Made by a program: the position numbers and the translations under genes. This document shows, piece by piece, positions 24,771-36,353 of a stretch of 64,000 nt of DNA (position 1 is the stretch's first letter; every line of letters begins with the position of its first letter). The stretch is from Rostrohypoxylon terebratum. Taxonomy: Eukaryota > Ascomycota > Sordariomycetes > Xylariales > Hypoxylaceae. The stretch spans positions 118,263 to 182,262 of the forward strand of contig MU385917.1 of assembly GCA_022497145.1 (NCBI GenBank). The letters run 5' to 3'. Under the pieces are notes generated by a model, which was not told where the DNA came from, ran no database searches, and was given only the letters and a program-made list of their open reading frames with translations.

Positions 24771-27700
24771 ATGCAGTGTTATACGGAATTGACACCACCT
24801 ACGGCGGTCACGCATTCCTTATGCCTCCCCTTCATCAGTGCGCAGAGCAACAATCTCATCGTCGCAAGAGCTTCTCTTCTACAGATCTTCACTACAAAGT
24901 CCGTCTCCGCCGAACTAGACAAGGCTCAGAATGCCCAATTACAGTCTTTCCGAGCGAATGAGCATTACGATTCTAGAATCAACGACGATGAAGGCCTCGA
25001 GGCCTCCTTCCTCGGCGGCGACTCCGTCCTCGTCAGATCCGACCGTTCTAACTATACGAAATTAGTACTTATTGCCGAATTTCCCTTGGCTGGAACTATC
25101 ACCGGTCTCGCCCGTATCAAGTCAAAGACCACTGCTTCTGGTGGAGAGGCTCTCTTATTGGCGCTGAAGGATGCGAAGCTTAGCATGATTGAGTGGGATC
25201 CGGAGAAGAATTCAATAAACACTACATCCATACACTACTATGAACAAGAAGACTTGCAAGGGCCACCTTGGGCCGCTCCCCTTAGCCATTATGTCAATTT
25301 TCTAGCAGCTGATCCGGGCAGTCGATGTGCTGCTTTGAAGTTTGGCGCGCGGAGTCTTGCCATTGTCCAGTTCAAAGCTGTGGAGGAAGACATAGATATG
25401 GATGACTGGGACGAGGAGTTGGATGGTCCCAAACCTGTCAAAGAGCTGTCTACTACGCTCGCAAATGGAACTAGCAGCAATGAAGAGACACCCTATTCAA
25501 CCTCATTTGTCCTTCGCCTGCCCAATCTTGACCCTAGTCTCATTCATCCTGTGCACCTAGCCTTTCTCCACGAATACAGAGAGCCTACATTTGGCATTTT
25601 GTCCTCCACTACATCGCCATCTTTAGTATTAGGCCGAAAAGACCAGCTCACGTATATGGTGTTTACTTTGGACATTCAACAAAAAGCTTCTACGACTATC
25701 CTGTCAGTCCCAGGCCTCCCACATGACTTGTTCCGAGTCATCGCCTTACCTGCCCCAGTCGGCGGCGCCCTTCTAGTCGGTACCAATGAACTTATACATA
25801 TCGATCAATCTGGAAAGTCGCACGGTGTAGGTGTCAACCAATTTGCGAGACAAACTACATCGTTTAGCTTAGTCGATCAAGCCGATCTCGAACTGAGGCT
25901 GGAGGGTTGCGAGATCGAAGTCATGTCAGCCGAGAGCGGCGAGTTTCTGATGGTTTTACGAGATGGTCGCCTGGCAGTAATTACCTTCAGAGTCGATGGC
26001 AGGATAGTATCCGGATTAAGCCTTCGATTGATCGCCCCAGAGGCTGGTGGGTCTATCATCCCAACTGGCGTTGCGACATTAAGCAAGCTGAACAAGACGT
26101 GCATATTTGCGGGTAGCGAGGGAGCTGACTCGTTGGTCGTGGGCTGGGCACGTAAACAGGGCCAATCTGGAAAGCGAAAGGCTCGTCTCCAGGACCCTTC
26201 TCTAGACGACATAGAAATGGACGACGAAGATTTGGAAGACTTGGAAGATGACGATGACCTGTACGGGGAAGACTACGTGCCAGCAAAACAACCATCATCC
26301 TCCGCCAATACCTCGGGTGGTAAAACAGGAGAGCTTATCTTTCGCGTACATGACCGCTTTACCAGCATTGCGCCTATCAAAGACTTCGCAATTGGACAGA
26401 CAGTGTCATCCACCAAGGAAGACCAAGCAAATCAAATTAGTGTTAGGAGCGATCTCAGTCTCGTCTGTGCGTGCGGCGAAGGTAACGCTGGCTCAATCGC
26501 CGTAATTAATCGGGAAATACAGCCAAACATTATTGGGCAATTTGAGTTTCCTGAGGCCAGGGGCTTTTGGACGATGACTGCACAGAAGCCCATACCAAAA
26601 GCATTGCAAGGCGATAAGGGGGCTACATCGATAAGCGGGGAATATGAAACCTCTGCGCAGTATGACCGTTATATGATAGTCCCCAAGGTTGATCTAGACG
26701 GGTATGAGACGTCCGACGTATACGCTCTGACAGGTGCTGGATTCGAGGCGTTGACCGGAACGGAGTTCGAGCCAGCTGCTGGCCTCACCATTGAGGCTGG
26801 GACAATGGGTAACCACATGAGAATTATCCAAGTCCTCAAAACTGCCGTCCACTGTTACGATGGGGGTAGGGATGTCCCTGTAATATTCGTTGGGCATATG
26901 CTAACATGCTATATCAGACTTTGGACTGACACAGATTTTACCAATGCTTGACGAGGAGACCGGGGCAGAACCCAGGGTTGTCTACGCCAGTATAGCCGAT
27001 CCTTTCCTCCTGCTAGTACGAGACGATGCCAGTGTCTTCATCGCTAAAATATTCAAAAACTTGGAACTCGAAGAACTAGAAAATGAGAACTCGGTTCTCA
27101 AGTCGACTAAATGGGCTACCGGCTGCCTATATGAGGACCAATCTGGCATATTTGCCGGAATCCAAAGTGACAAGGGCGCAAAAGCCAACGAAAACATAAT
27201 GATGTTCTTGCTCAGCAAGGCCGGGGCGCTCCATGTAAGATGATTGTTTAAGTTCTGAGCAACGGTAACTAATGATCATAGGTGTATGCTTTACCTGACC
27301 TAACGAAACCCGTTTTTGTTGCCGAGGGATTGCCTTTTGTACCTCCTCTTCTTTCCGCCAACTATGCAGCGAGACGAGGTACAGCCAAAGATATTATCAA
27401 AGAGATATTAGTAGCTGACCTTGGAGACATGACCTCCTCATGTCCTTATCTAATTGTTAGTGATCCCAACATTTTGTTGATCATATCAGAGTAACTCACA
27501 GGTACTAGGTTCGATATGATAATGACGACGTGACAATATACCAACCTTTCCGCACACCTTCAACTACTACCCAGGAACTCTCTTCTACGCTCCAATTCCA
27601 AAAGTTACCAAATCCCGTTTTAGCAGATGATCCGGAGTTGCCGGGAGACGATGAAGAAGATGATATAAAACGACCCACTCCGATGCGACGATGCGGCAAT

Positions 27701-29376
27701 GTTGCTGGGTACAAAACAGTGTTCATGCCCGGTGATTCTCCAAGCTTCATTCTTAGATCATCGAAAACCCTGCCTAAAGTCCTTAGGTTACAAGGTGGTG
27801 GCGTTCGAGGAATGAGTTCATTTCACACTGAAGGATGTGAGCGTGGCTTCATATACGCGGATTCTAAGGGCATCGCACGAGTGTCCCAAATACCGATTCG
27901 TAACACTACATACGCCGACATAGGCATGCCGCTGAAGAAGATACCCCTCGGTTTCGATGTACAGTCCATCACCCACCACCCTCCATCCGGCACCTACGTT
28001 TTAGCTTGCGATACTCACGAACCATTCGAGTTACCGAAAGAAGACGACTATCATAAAGAGTGGCAGCAGGAGAAAGATCTCGGTTTCAAACCTACAGCGG
28101 CGCGTAGCTCGATTAAGCTAATCAATCCTAGTACTTGGACCGTCATCGATACGATTGAGCTGGAGCCTTGCGAGATTGTAATGTGCATCGAGACGCTGAA
28201 TCTCGAAGTCTCGGAGTCGACAAATGAACGAAAACACCTCATCACCGTCGGTACAGCCGTATCTCGTGGTGAGGATCTCCCGATTAAAGGCAGGGTTCTC
28301 GTCTACGATATCGTCACGGTTATCCCTGAGCCGGGAAAGCCCGAGACCGACAAGAAGCTCAAGCTCGTGGCCAACGAGGACATTCCTCGCGGCGCGGTAA
28401 CAGCCCTCTCCGAGATCGGAACGCAGGGTTTGATGCTCGTTGCCCAGGGCCAGAAGTGCATGGTTCGCGGCCTTAAGGAAGACGGAACCCTCCTTCCTGT
28501 CGCGTTTATGGATATGAGCTGCTACGTGACGACAGTCCGCGAGCTCAAGGGAACTGGTCTTTGCTTGATGGCTGATGCCGTCAAAGGTGTCTGGTTTACG
28601 GGCTACACAGAAGAGCCTTATAGGATGGTACTCTTCGGGAAAAGCTCCACTAAGTTAGAGATCTTGACTGTCGATTTTCTGCCGGACGGAGACCAGCTGT
28701 TTATAGTGGCGTGTGACTCGGATGCTGGGATTCATATTCTTCAGTTCGACCCTGATCGTAAGTACCCTATTCATTCTTATATATATTTAGAGATTCAATC
28801 GCATTAACTAACCACCGACTCGCAGATCCCAAATCCCTCCAAGGCCACCTCCTCCTCCACCGCACCACCTTCTCCGCCGGCGCGCACCCGCCAACCCGCA
28901 GCATGCAGCTTCCGCGCACCCTCCCCGCGGACTCGGAATACCTGACCCAGAACCTGAACAGCGGATCCACCAGCACCAACTCCACCGATCCGGACTCCCC
29001 CCCCGCCCCCCCCTCCCTCATCCTCTTCTCCTCCCCCACAGGCTCCCTCTCCTGCCTCGCCGCCCTCTCCGAGCCCCAGTACCGCCGCCTCTCCTTCCTA
29101 ACCGGTCAAGTCCTCTCCTCCCTCCCGCACCACGCGGCCCTAAACCCCAAGGACTACCGCGCCCCCGCCTCGTCGGGCGTCGTGGGCAGGTACCCTCCCG
29201 CCGTCGACGCGGGCGTGGGCCGGAATATCGTCGACGGAGCGCTGTTGGCGAAGTGGAATGAACTCGGTGCCGGACGGAGAGCGGAGATCGCCGGACGCGT
29301 CGGGTTTGCGGGGGTCGATGAGGTTAGGGATACGTTGAGGGAGGTGCTTGGGGCCGCGGGGTTGGGGTATTTGTGA
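24771..29376 (+). CDS. cft1: Cft1, cleavage and polyadenylation factor subunit (CPSF160 homologue)
   Basis: This is the large subunit of the nuclear cleavage/polyadenylation complex. It helps recognise the poly(A) signal and scaffolds the machinery. The start MQCYTELTPPTAVTHSLCLP is characteristic of fungal Cft1. I model five exons: 24771-26865, 26918-27234, 27282-27455, 27509-28757 and 28826-29376, giving 1,461 residues, a normal length for the family. Every junction keeps the frame and restores conserved text, for example YDG|DFGLTQILPMLDEETGAEP, GALH|VYALPDLTKP and DPD|HPKSLQGHLLLHRTTFS. The MMS1_N-like beta-propeller region fills the N-terminal half. An acidic linker follows at about residues 481-502, and the CPSF_A region is C-terminal. 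The last exon is much more GC-rich than the others. A 13-codon upstream frame at 24751 overlaps the start out of frame. The gene is convergent with the Pal1-family gene. Confidence 0.96.
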
Positions 29377-30042
29377 AGGATGGAGGAGGACACGAAGGGG
29401 GGGAGTTGAGGATGGTGTGCTGATTGCAAGGGCCCGTGAAGGTCCGCACGATCTAATCCTAACTAGGCTGATCTCCTGAACATGTTCGATGAAGACGCAA
29501 CCTACGAAGGAAAAGGATTTTTTTTTTGCTTGCAAACCTGGCTTAGCATAATTATGGATAGTTTCACATAGTGTACGAATAAGATGGGGGTATTTCACGG
29601 ATGGAATTGTTGTTTATTCGTTAACAAGGGTGTCCCCTTTTTATTGTTCATGCTATTTGCAAGTGGTCTTACAAGGCAGTAGTAACCTGAGGTGCTATCC
29701 GAACAGCGCAGCTATGCAGGCCGACCGCAACGAGACGAATAGTCCTCCAGACACTAGATGCCAACTTTCTCTCGTACACTCATTCTGCCGACTGTGTTTG
29801 CCTTAAGCCGTCCTAGCCTTCCAAAGTACCGACCAGAACCGCCCATCATTACCATTGCTTCGCCGTGCTTAACGTGATTGAGAGAAAATACATATTTTGA
29901 CAAAATACCTCCAGTCCAACCCTTATTCATCGTGCGTCAGGGCCCTTTTAACGCCGTTGCTAACACATCGCAATTCCACATGCACGCATGATGTATACAC
30001 AACGCACATCTTCCTCATCGAAAAACATGACCTTGGTTTAGT
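29377..30042. other. Intergenic, shared 3' region of cft1 and the Pal1-family gene
   Basis: Convergent spacer holding both 3' UTRs, with a T-run at 29519-29526. No further gene is visible. Confidence 0.5.
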
Positions 30043-30861
30043 TCAGGCTTCATCATGTCTGCGACGAAGGCTACCGATCCGTCGCTTGATGCCATCGCTC
30101 AGGCGTTTGGACTTTGGACTAGAAGGGCCGGAAGATCCGAGACTGGCACTGCGTTGGATGGTGGTGATGTGTGTGGCGTTCTTACCGCTGCGGCCGGTAG
30201 CGTGCGCGGTTGGTTGCATCTCGTATTCTCCGTTCGGCTTCAGGGAGTGTCTCTGCATCCGCTTTTGCTTTTTGCGGTCCTCTTCGATCGTGTACGATGG
30301 CTCGCCTTTGCCCTTCAGGTCGTCGGGGTGATATTGCTAGCGGCTTATTAGGTAGGTGGTGGTGGTGATTGGGCGGATTGCTAGTGTGGAATTTATCGGG
30401 CGATTGAGGAATGAGGTGGCTGTGCTGCGACCGGAGATACTTACCATATGAGCCCATCTCTTGTACGGACCACCAGGCGCGTCATCCTCTCTCATCAAAT
30501 CTGCGCCCTCCTCGTAGTCCATTACGTGGCCGCTGAAGTCCCTATGTCCAGGAGGGATTATGGCAGTTCCTTGCAGAGGTACGTGACGTTCGAGGGAGTC
30601 CATAATCATCTCACGAGGTGTCGCCTTCAGGGCTTGCGCATTGCTGTACTTGACGGCCTCAACTGGAGCATATCGCTTGTCACGATTACGGGAGGCTAGA
30701 GTGGCATCGTAGGGTCCGTCATGGTGATAAGCTCCGCCAAAGCCGGTGTTGTCGAGGATATCGATTGTGTCAGCGCTGGCGATGTTCTTCTTGCGGAGAT
30801 GGGGAGCACGGTTAGCGGCCTTATTTGCGCGCTTGATAACTTCTAAAGGTCGCTCGTCCAT
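30043..30861 (-). CDS. Pal1-family cell morphology protein
   Basis: Two exons, 30445-30861 and 30043-30336, joined across a 108-bp intron (donor GTAAGT, acceptor GCTAG), give 236 residues. The first exon carries the family block with DTIDILDNTGFGGAYHHDGP followed by YDATLASRN. The junction gives PYKRWAHM|QYHPDDLKGKGE followed by PSYTIEEDRKKQK, which is the conserved Pal1 core. The C-terminus is basic and Ser-rich (SPKSKRLSDGIKRRIGSLRR). In fission yeast Pal1 is a cortical protein needed for cylindrical cell shape and linked to endocytic sites. This protein is shorter than yeast Pal1, so it may be one of several paralogues found in filamentous fungi. Its precise role is inferred from the family. 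Confidence 0.88.
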
Positions 30862-31598
30862 GCTGATGTGAATGGTGTAGAGATCAGGATTATTGTGTTA
30901 ATTCAGCGTTCTTTTTTATACACATGCAGAGATGTAATAGTGGTCTCAGATGCACCGTCTCCTTTTTCAGGAATGTAGGACGACTGTCTGAAAGAATCGC
31001 ATGCAGGGTCGAGGTTTATTAATGAACCCTAAGGACGAGATAAGCTATTAAAATTCTAAAGTTAGTGTCTAATGTTAGTGGTCAGAAGCTGCCAACTCAG
31101 GGACCTGCACGCGCGTTCAAATACATGGCGATGATGTAACTTGTGACCCGCCAAAGCCGAACCCGTACAAGCCGTACTTTCCACCAATACGGCCCCACAC
31201 CATTACATCTTTCATCGCCCTGCCAATCGACAGTTGGATTTGGGTATGACGTAATATAGGTAGTGTGACAAGGTAGCTCTTAGCTACATCATCGATAACA
31301 AACCAGGACAAGGGCAACAAGCTCAGCGATCAAGATCGACAGGAACAAGTTAGAAAGAAAAGTATAAATAACGTGATACAGGGGTTCAGAGCATAATTGT
31401 CTTGTGTTTGGTATAAATATAGTGAAGAAACAGATTCTGCATTTTGCCAACCATTTCCATAGCGATTCAAGAAAGTTGGGCTTGTGAAACATTTAAATGC
31501 GCCAACATAGGAGATCATGATTTTCGCAGATGGAAATGAACATACGAGATAAGACTCACCATTGGTCAATTCTCTTGAAACGTAGGCACAACGTGCCC

Positions 31599-31751
31599 TC
31601 AGTTCCAGACGCGAGCTGGCAGGTGAAAGACGAAGAAGGGGTTGAGGCCTTGAAGGAGACTATACACGGCGACAGCTATGTTGAGAACTTTTGCAATGAC
31701 CGGATTCGAGATGGTTTTGGTCAGATAAACTGAACGACGGCGGGAACGCAT
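31599..31751 (-). CDS. Possible small basic/hydrophobic protein, 50 residues
   Basis: An ATG at 31751 opens 50 codons ending with TGA at 31599. The predicted peptide has a basic start (MRSRRRSVYLTK) and a hydrophobic centre (VIAKVLNIAVAVYSLL) that could be one membrane segment. A CT-rich leader lies upstream at about 31860-31960, as for expressed fungal genes. The frame has no relative I recognise, and its short length means it could be chance. If real it may be spliced to further exons that I could not define. Confidence 0.25.
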   Translation of the reverse strand: MRSRRRSVYLTKTISNPVIAKVLNIAVAVYSLLQGLNPFFVFHLPARVWN

Positions 31752-32010
31752 CGTATCAATCAGAGCGAGGCTTCGAAAATCTGACAGAAGTAATGTGAAC
31801 CACAGTTCATGAAATAACAGCTTGAGAGCGATAGGGTTTGATAGCAATGGTTAAAAGTAGAAAGAAGAGAGATCGCGGTTGAAGGAAGATAAATGTCCAG
31901 GAAATGGGAAACCAACGATGGAGGAAGTTGGAAAGGCTGAGTGTGAGGGTCAGAGTTTTGGTGAATGTAGATTCTCGAGATGGAAACTGACGATAATGTA
32001 GTGGTATAAT

Positions 32011-32042
32011 TGCCTAGAGTTTGCCTAGAGTTTGCCTAGAGT
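32011..32042. repeat. 11-bp tandem repeat, three copies
   Basis: TGCCTAGAGTT is repeated three times in tandem, with the last copy truncated. Confidence 0.9.
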
Positions 32043-32230
32043 GGCTGAGTGGTCGTGGTCGTGCTAATTCACGACTTTGTGTCACCCAGAAAACCTAATA
32101 CCAGGCACTTCCACGTTGACATCGAACAAACTAGTGCCTGATGAATATCCACCGTGTTGATGCCTCTAATTGCACCTCTAATTGCACCTAAGGGAGTTGT
32201 TGAGCATATACGGTCTTGCTGTTCGGTTGA

Positions 32231-32254
32231 TCCTAGGACCTAGGACCTAGGTAC
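32231..32254. repeat. CCTAGGA tandem/palindromic repeat
   Basis: Successive CCTAGGA units run into CCTAGGTA. This is a dense local cluster of the short palindrome that recurs in non-coding DNA across the window. Confidence 0.85.
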
Positions 32255-32399
32255 TTATCTAACATATAACCAGTGATAGATACATACTATTTCAATTAAC
32301 CAACCTCCACGGGTTGCATTGGTGTCTAGGGCTGTGTTGGTACGACACGGTGCGTGGAAGCTGTGTCCATTGATTCGATTCCTTTGACGGTCAATTCAA

Positions 32400-32429
32400 T
32401 TTTTTTTTTATTTTTTTTTATTTTTTTTT
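32400..32429. repeat. T-run repeat (T9A)n
   Basis: Three runs of nine or ten T are separated by single A bases. This is low-complexity intergenic DNA. Confidence 0.9.
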
Positions 32430-33001
32430 CAGATTCTATCTTGAATGGATACCTAGCATTGCCTGCCACCACGGGAGCTATGAATAGTTAAACAGGATGT
32501 TTTTCTCTATTATATTTTTGCCTACTACGCTAATAATTGTTTTTCTCAACGTCTAAGCAAAACGAATGGTGCAATATTGCCCAGAATTGAAATTATGTTC
32601 CTATATTTCATGCCAACGATCAACATATTGATATATGGCGTACTGCTATTCTGAAAGACAGCAGATATAAGAGGCTATATGCGGATCCCTAACTTTATAG
32701 TGGACGTTGTTCAGCCCTACGGGCCATGCCGCCACTAATGCGGGTCGACCAGCGGTCCAGCGTAGCATCTGTTCCCCTGCCCAGGTGGTATAAACAGGGG
32801 AGCTAAATGCCGAACCCGCAACCTTAAGACATCTCATAAACCTTGAAACACCACAAGGGTCTAGCTAGGTATATCAAACTTGCCGCGAAAACCCAATCGC
32901 GTATCGAGAATCGCCCTAGAGATCTAAGGTTTCAACTTCCCGCATGCAGTTACCGGGGTGAAAACGCAGGCGGTAAGCAAGCAATCACGACTGGCGGCGG
33001 A

Positions 33002-33028
33002 ATGTGGGCGAGCAGATGGCGCTGGTAG
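33002..33028 (+). promoter_or_regulatory. Upstream frame overlapping the usb1 start
   Basis: An ATG at 33002 opens an eight-codon frame that ends with TAG at 33026-33028, overlapping the usb1 ATG at 33016 in another frame. If the transcript begins upstream, ribosomes starting here would pass the usb1 start, so the frame could reduce translation. This is an inference from position only. Confidence 0.35.
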
Positions 33029-34017
33029 ACTATTCCTCCTCGGACGAAGAAACAGAAACAGTTCCAGTTCCAACTCCCGCCACAGCGAAAAGGAAGAAGA
33101 CATCCCACACCCAAATACCCGAGGATGATCGCAACGAGTCCAAACCAGCGGCTCTCCCACCTCTCCCAGCCTCCTTCCACGACCTCTACGCGTCCACGGT
33201 GCGCGTGAGCACCACCGACGACCCCTCGCTGCACCAAGGCCGCAAGCGCGTGAACCCGCACAAGCCGGGCCACTGGCCCAGCCACCTGTACATCGAATGG
33301 CACCCGCCGCCTCCCCAGCTGCAGACTCTTGCCTCTTTTCTCTCTGCCCTGCACCCCGCTCTCACCCCCCTCTCCGTGTCCTTCACTTCGTTCTTAACCT
33401 CCGACCTGGGCGTCCCGCTCCCCCTGCACATCAGCCTATCGCGGCCTATCGTGCTGAGCACAGGACAGAAATACCAGTTCCTAGCGGACCTCGTGGCGCG
33501 GGTGAAGGCGAGCGGGATCGCGCCGTTCGACCTTGCGCCGGTGGGCTTGGAATGGCATTGCACTCCAGAGTCCGCGCGGTCTTTCCTAGTGCTACGAGTA
33601 GCAAGTGCGGATACCGCATCCCATCTCAACATCTCCACCCTCGGAGCGCCTAAAGAAGGAGACACCTACCCCATATTGCACGCAGAGGAGAAAACTCAGC
33701 CGAAACAACAGCAAAACCCGCAACTAACGTCTATCCTGCAGCACTGCAACGCGCTCGTGCAGGAGTACTCGCAGCCCCCTCTGTACGCTTATAAAGAGGA
33801 TAACGGCGACACCGCATTCCATATCTCCATTGCGTGGAGTTTTGCGCCGCCGACGCCGGAAGTGCGAAGACGCACCGAGGAGATATTCTCCCGCCACGCG
33901 ACCCGAGATGAGATCCGGGGTCTACGCGTATGCGTCGATGGGATCAAGGCTAAGATCGGGAACGTGGTTACCCACGTGCCGCTTCCGGGGCGTGCGAAGA
34001 GGGGGGATGATGGATAG
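33016..34017 (+). CDS. usb1: Usb1-type U6 snRNA 3'-end exonuclease
   Basis: This single-exon gene gives 333 residues. Usb1 is a nuclear 2H-phosphoesterase that trims the oligo(U) tail of U6 snRNA and leaves a terminal phosphate, which stabilises U6 and supports splicing. Both catalytic motifs are visible: HISLS (His138, Ser140) and HISIA (His269, Ser271). The first lies within VPLPLHISLSRP and the second within DTAFHISIAWS. The N-terminus MALVDYSSSDEE and the segment KPGHWPSHLYIEW are typical of fungal Usb1. I chose ATG 33016 because the frame upstream in phase starts only at a GTG (33004), while the ATG at 33002 is out of frame. A Gln-rich loop (about 228-236) separates the two motifs. The gene is convergent with ero1. 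Confidence 0.93.
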   Translation: MALVDYSSSDEETETVPVPTPATAKRKKTSHTQIPEDDRNESKPAALPPLPASFHDLYASTVRVSTTDDPSLHQGRKRVNPHKPGHWPSHLYIEWHPPPPQLQTLASFLSALHPALTPLSVSFTSFLTSDLGVPLPLHISLSRPIVLSTGQKYQFLADLVARVKASGIAPFDLAPVGLEWHCTPESARSFLVLRVASADTASHLNISTLGAPKEGDTYPILHAEEKTQPKQQQNPQLTSILQHCNALVQEYSQPPLYAYKEDNGDTAFHISIAWSFAPPTPEVRRRTEEIFSRHATRDEIRGLRVCVDGIKAKIGNVVTHVPLPGRAKRGDDG

Positions 34018-34460
34018 ACCACATCGAGATAGGCGTGGAAAAATAATTACTAGATAACCCCCTCTCAAATTGGTTCAACTTGCACTACGTAGATTACGAG
34101 TCACGGATATCTGCATCATCGCACGGCAACGAGAATAAGGCCGAAGCCAATGGAGATTGAGAAGAATGATACACAATTGTACTAAACGTCCTCCCAAATC
34201 GTAATGGTAGGGGTATAGTAGGTTACCTAGGTCCTAGATAGGTATGTGATTTATCCACACAATAAAAAACACAGCGCAATTTTAGGGGTTGTCAACCCGT
34301 CCGCCCTAGTATCTAAACGCCCGAAACTCCGCCCCATGTATGCTTGCTTGATGCTTGTGCAAGTGGTTTAGATGTACAAAAAGCGAAAAAAAAAGCGCAT
34401 GACGACAGTCTAGTTCTACCATGCAGCCTAACGCAGATCTCGAATATGCCAAGAGCAGTT
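34018..34460. other. Intergenic, shared 3' region of usb1 and ero1
   Basis: Convergent spacer with an ACCTAGGT-like cluster at 34225-34245 and poly-A runs. No gene is visible. Confidence 0.5.
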
Positions 34461-36353
34461 CTATAGCTCGTCGAGGCGGGGTCGCTGAATTGTCCAGGTA
34501 CGAGGCGTGATCGGCAGACCTATGTAAAACTCCCACAGTCGCTGCAGTTCCAAGACAAGTATCCGAGAGCTGCAAAACTCGTTAGTTTCGTGTCACGAAC
34601 ATGCAATGCATGACAAACAGGACCCAACTTACAAAATTTTCGGGAAAGTGACCCAATTTTGCACGACGATCTTGATCGCCTTCATCACTCTAGCAAGCTC
34701 GTCATTGAAAATATCACCTGTAGTCTCAGGTTCGCGGCGCTCTCGCTTAGGGGGCACGTCGCCTTCCTCCTTGTCCCAGCCCTCCTCAAGCTCTGGCTCG
34801 GCTTCCACCGGCGTAGCTTGTGACGGCCTGGGTGAGATGCTGACTGCATGCGGCTTTTTGGCTCGATCGGGAATAATGTTCTGCTTGGGCTTCTCTTCGG
34901 CCTCAACCATGCCTCTGAAACCAACAATAGCTCTCATCGAGCTGCTTAGTCTCGCATAAGTGTTGAAAAGGGCTACGAGTTCCGTTCGCTTGAGCACCGG
35001 AATCTCGTCGCTGTCGTTATCGAACTCGAATAGCACCTTCAATGCCGCGCCGTACCCCGCTGTTTGCAACTTGCCCCATAGTCTGCACTTATCGCAGCCT
35101 ACACAGTCCATGACACGACTTACATTCCGAAACCGATTCTTGAAGTCCTCTTTCAGCGATGGGCCCTCACCGTTCTTAAACATGAGGCCCTCATCGAAGA
35201 TCTGAGGAACTGAAGCGGCTCCTTGTGTAACAGCAAGAACCTTGGCCTTTGTAGCGGCGTCCTGGTCCGGATCTCCCGTACAGAAGGTGTAGTCTTGTAG
35301 ATGTGGTCCAATTTTGGCGACCGCGCGAGTGAGGAGCGCATAGTTGAAGTATAAGTTGGAAATGCGGTCGGGATGCGTGTGGAGACGGCCCTTGTAGCAA
35401 CTTACGTTAGGTTGCCATTCGCCCGTGGTCTGGTTCAAGAAGTCCCAACAAAGGTGGGTGCTAATGCTCGCGTGCATACCAGATACTACACGGTAGAACA
35501 CACGCTTTTCCAGACAGTCACCCTCGCCTTCTAGCCCGGCCTGCGCAAAGATGGTGTTCGGGTCTTGTTGGTGCTGTTGCAAGATCTGCTGGCGCTCCGC
35601 ATCTTGGAGAACATTTCGGAAGTCTTGCGCGGCTGGTCCATTTGCTACGGGGCTAATACCGAGAGAGGCGGAGTGCGGGAAAGAAGATCTCTGGAAGCAG
35701 TTTTCTCTGTAAATGGCATCCCAAACCATCTTAGCACCCTCGCCGGCGTATCCCGTGAATCGTTCAGGGTTGTGGACCAAGCTGACATAGTCGCCTTTGG
35801 CGCTTGCGCTTTCGTCTTCTGGAACACAGTAATCTCGCTCGTCGCACTCATCGTCGTACTCCACGATACAGCTTTCGCCGACATTCTCTCCCAATATGCC
35901 CTGTAACGGCTTTTTGGGTCGTTCCTTTTGTACCGTCTTTCCAGGATGTTTCGCGGACGGTCCTTCTAGCTTACTCAACTCGCTTGCCCTCCATATTTTG
36001 GGTATATCTTCTTCGTTGTCTATCGTGTTGACGGCACAGGCTATATTGCCACACATGGCATTTTCGTCGTTCCAGAACGGGCATTTTTTGTGAAAGAGAT
36101 TTAAGCGGTAGTAGGAGAAGAAGTCGGTTTCTTGGGTTAGTTCGTCTAGAGCGGGTTTGACTTGTTGGTTCAATTTTTCGAGTGTAGAATAGGAAGCACA
36201 TGCGTCAGAGACGATAGCGCGGGGAGAGATCTGGAAGGTTTCATTTTGGTTAGAGATTAAGAATTGGTACTGCGACGAGGTTGCTGCCAGACAACTAGTC
36301 GTGAGGTAGAGACAAGTAATTATGCTATACAACGGAGGCGACATACTGCGCAT
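34461..36353 (-). CDS. ero1: Ero1, endoplasmic reticulum oxidoreductin
   Basis: This FAD-dependent ER oxidase reoxidises protein disulfide isomerase and passes electrons to oxygen. Two exons, 34633-36353 and 34461-34569, joined over a 63-bp intron, give 609 residues. The N-terminus has a signal peptide ending near residue 23. The shuttle-cysteine region is CPFWNDENAMCGNIACAV (Cys91, Cys101, Cys106). The active site is CVGCDKCRLWGK (Cys417, Cys420, Cys423). SISTHLCWDF near residue 300 belongs to the flavin-binding core. Without the second exon the protein would stop at FPKIL. Splicing replaces this with FPKIFSRILVLELQRLWEFY and then IGLPITPRTW, matching the usual Ero1 C-terminus. The final four residues are LDEL, close to the HDEL/KDEL retrieval signal. 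Regulation by the unfolded-protein response is expected but I did not identify a site. Confidence 0.95.

Larger units (their letters stand above)
30862..33015. other. Intergenic region with simple repeats
   Basis: Two kilobases without a firm gene. The stretch holds one weak candidate small frame (31599-31751, minus) and three simple repeats near 32.0-32.4 kb. A stretch at 32640-32840 contains a short hairpin (TCCCCTG...CAGGGGA) beside a TTCCCCTGCCCAGGT word that recurs at 55971. Confidence 0.5.

Noticed and set aside
29140..29598. A 152-codon minus-strand frame
   Set aside because: It overlaps the GC-rich last exon of cft1 and shows no domain.
30055..30351. Plus-strand frames over the Pal1-family gene
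   Set aside because: They are antisense to its second exon, whose Pal1 motif is unambiguous.
32640..32840. A tRNA-like stretch with a B-box-like word
   Set aside because: No acceptor stem, A box or anticodon arm can be folded, so I do not call a tRNA.
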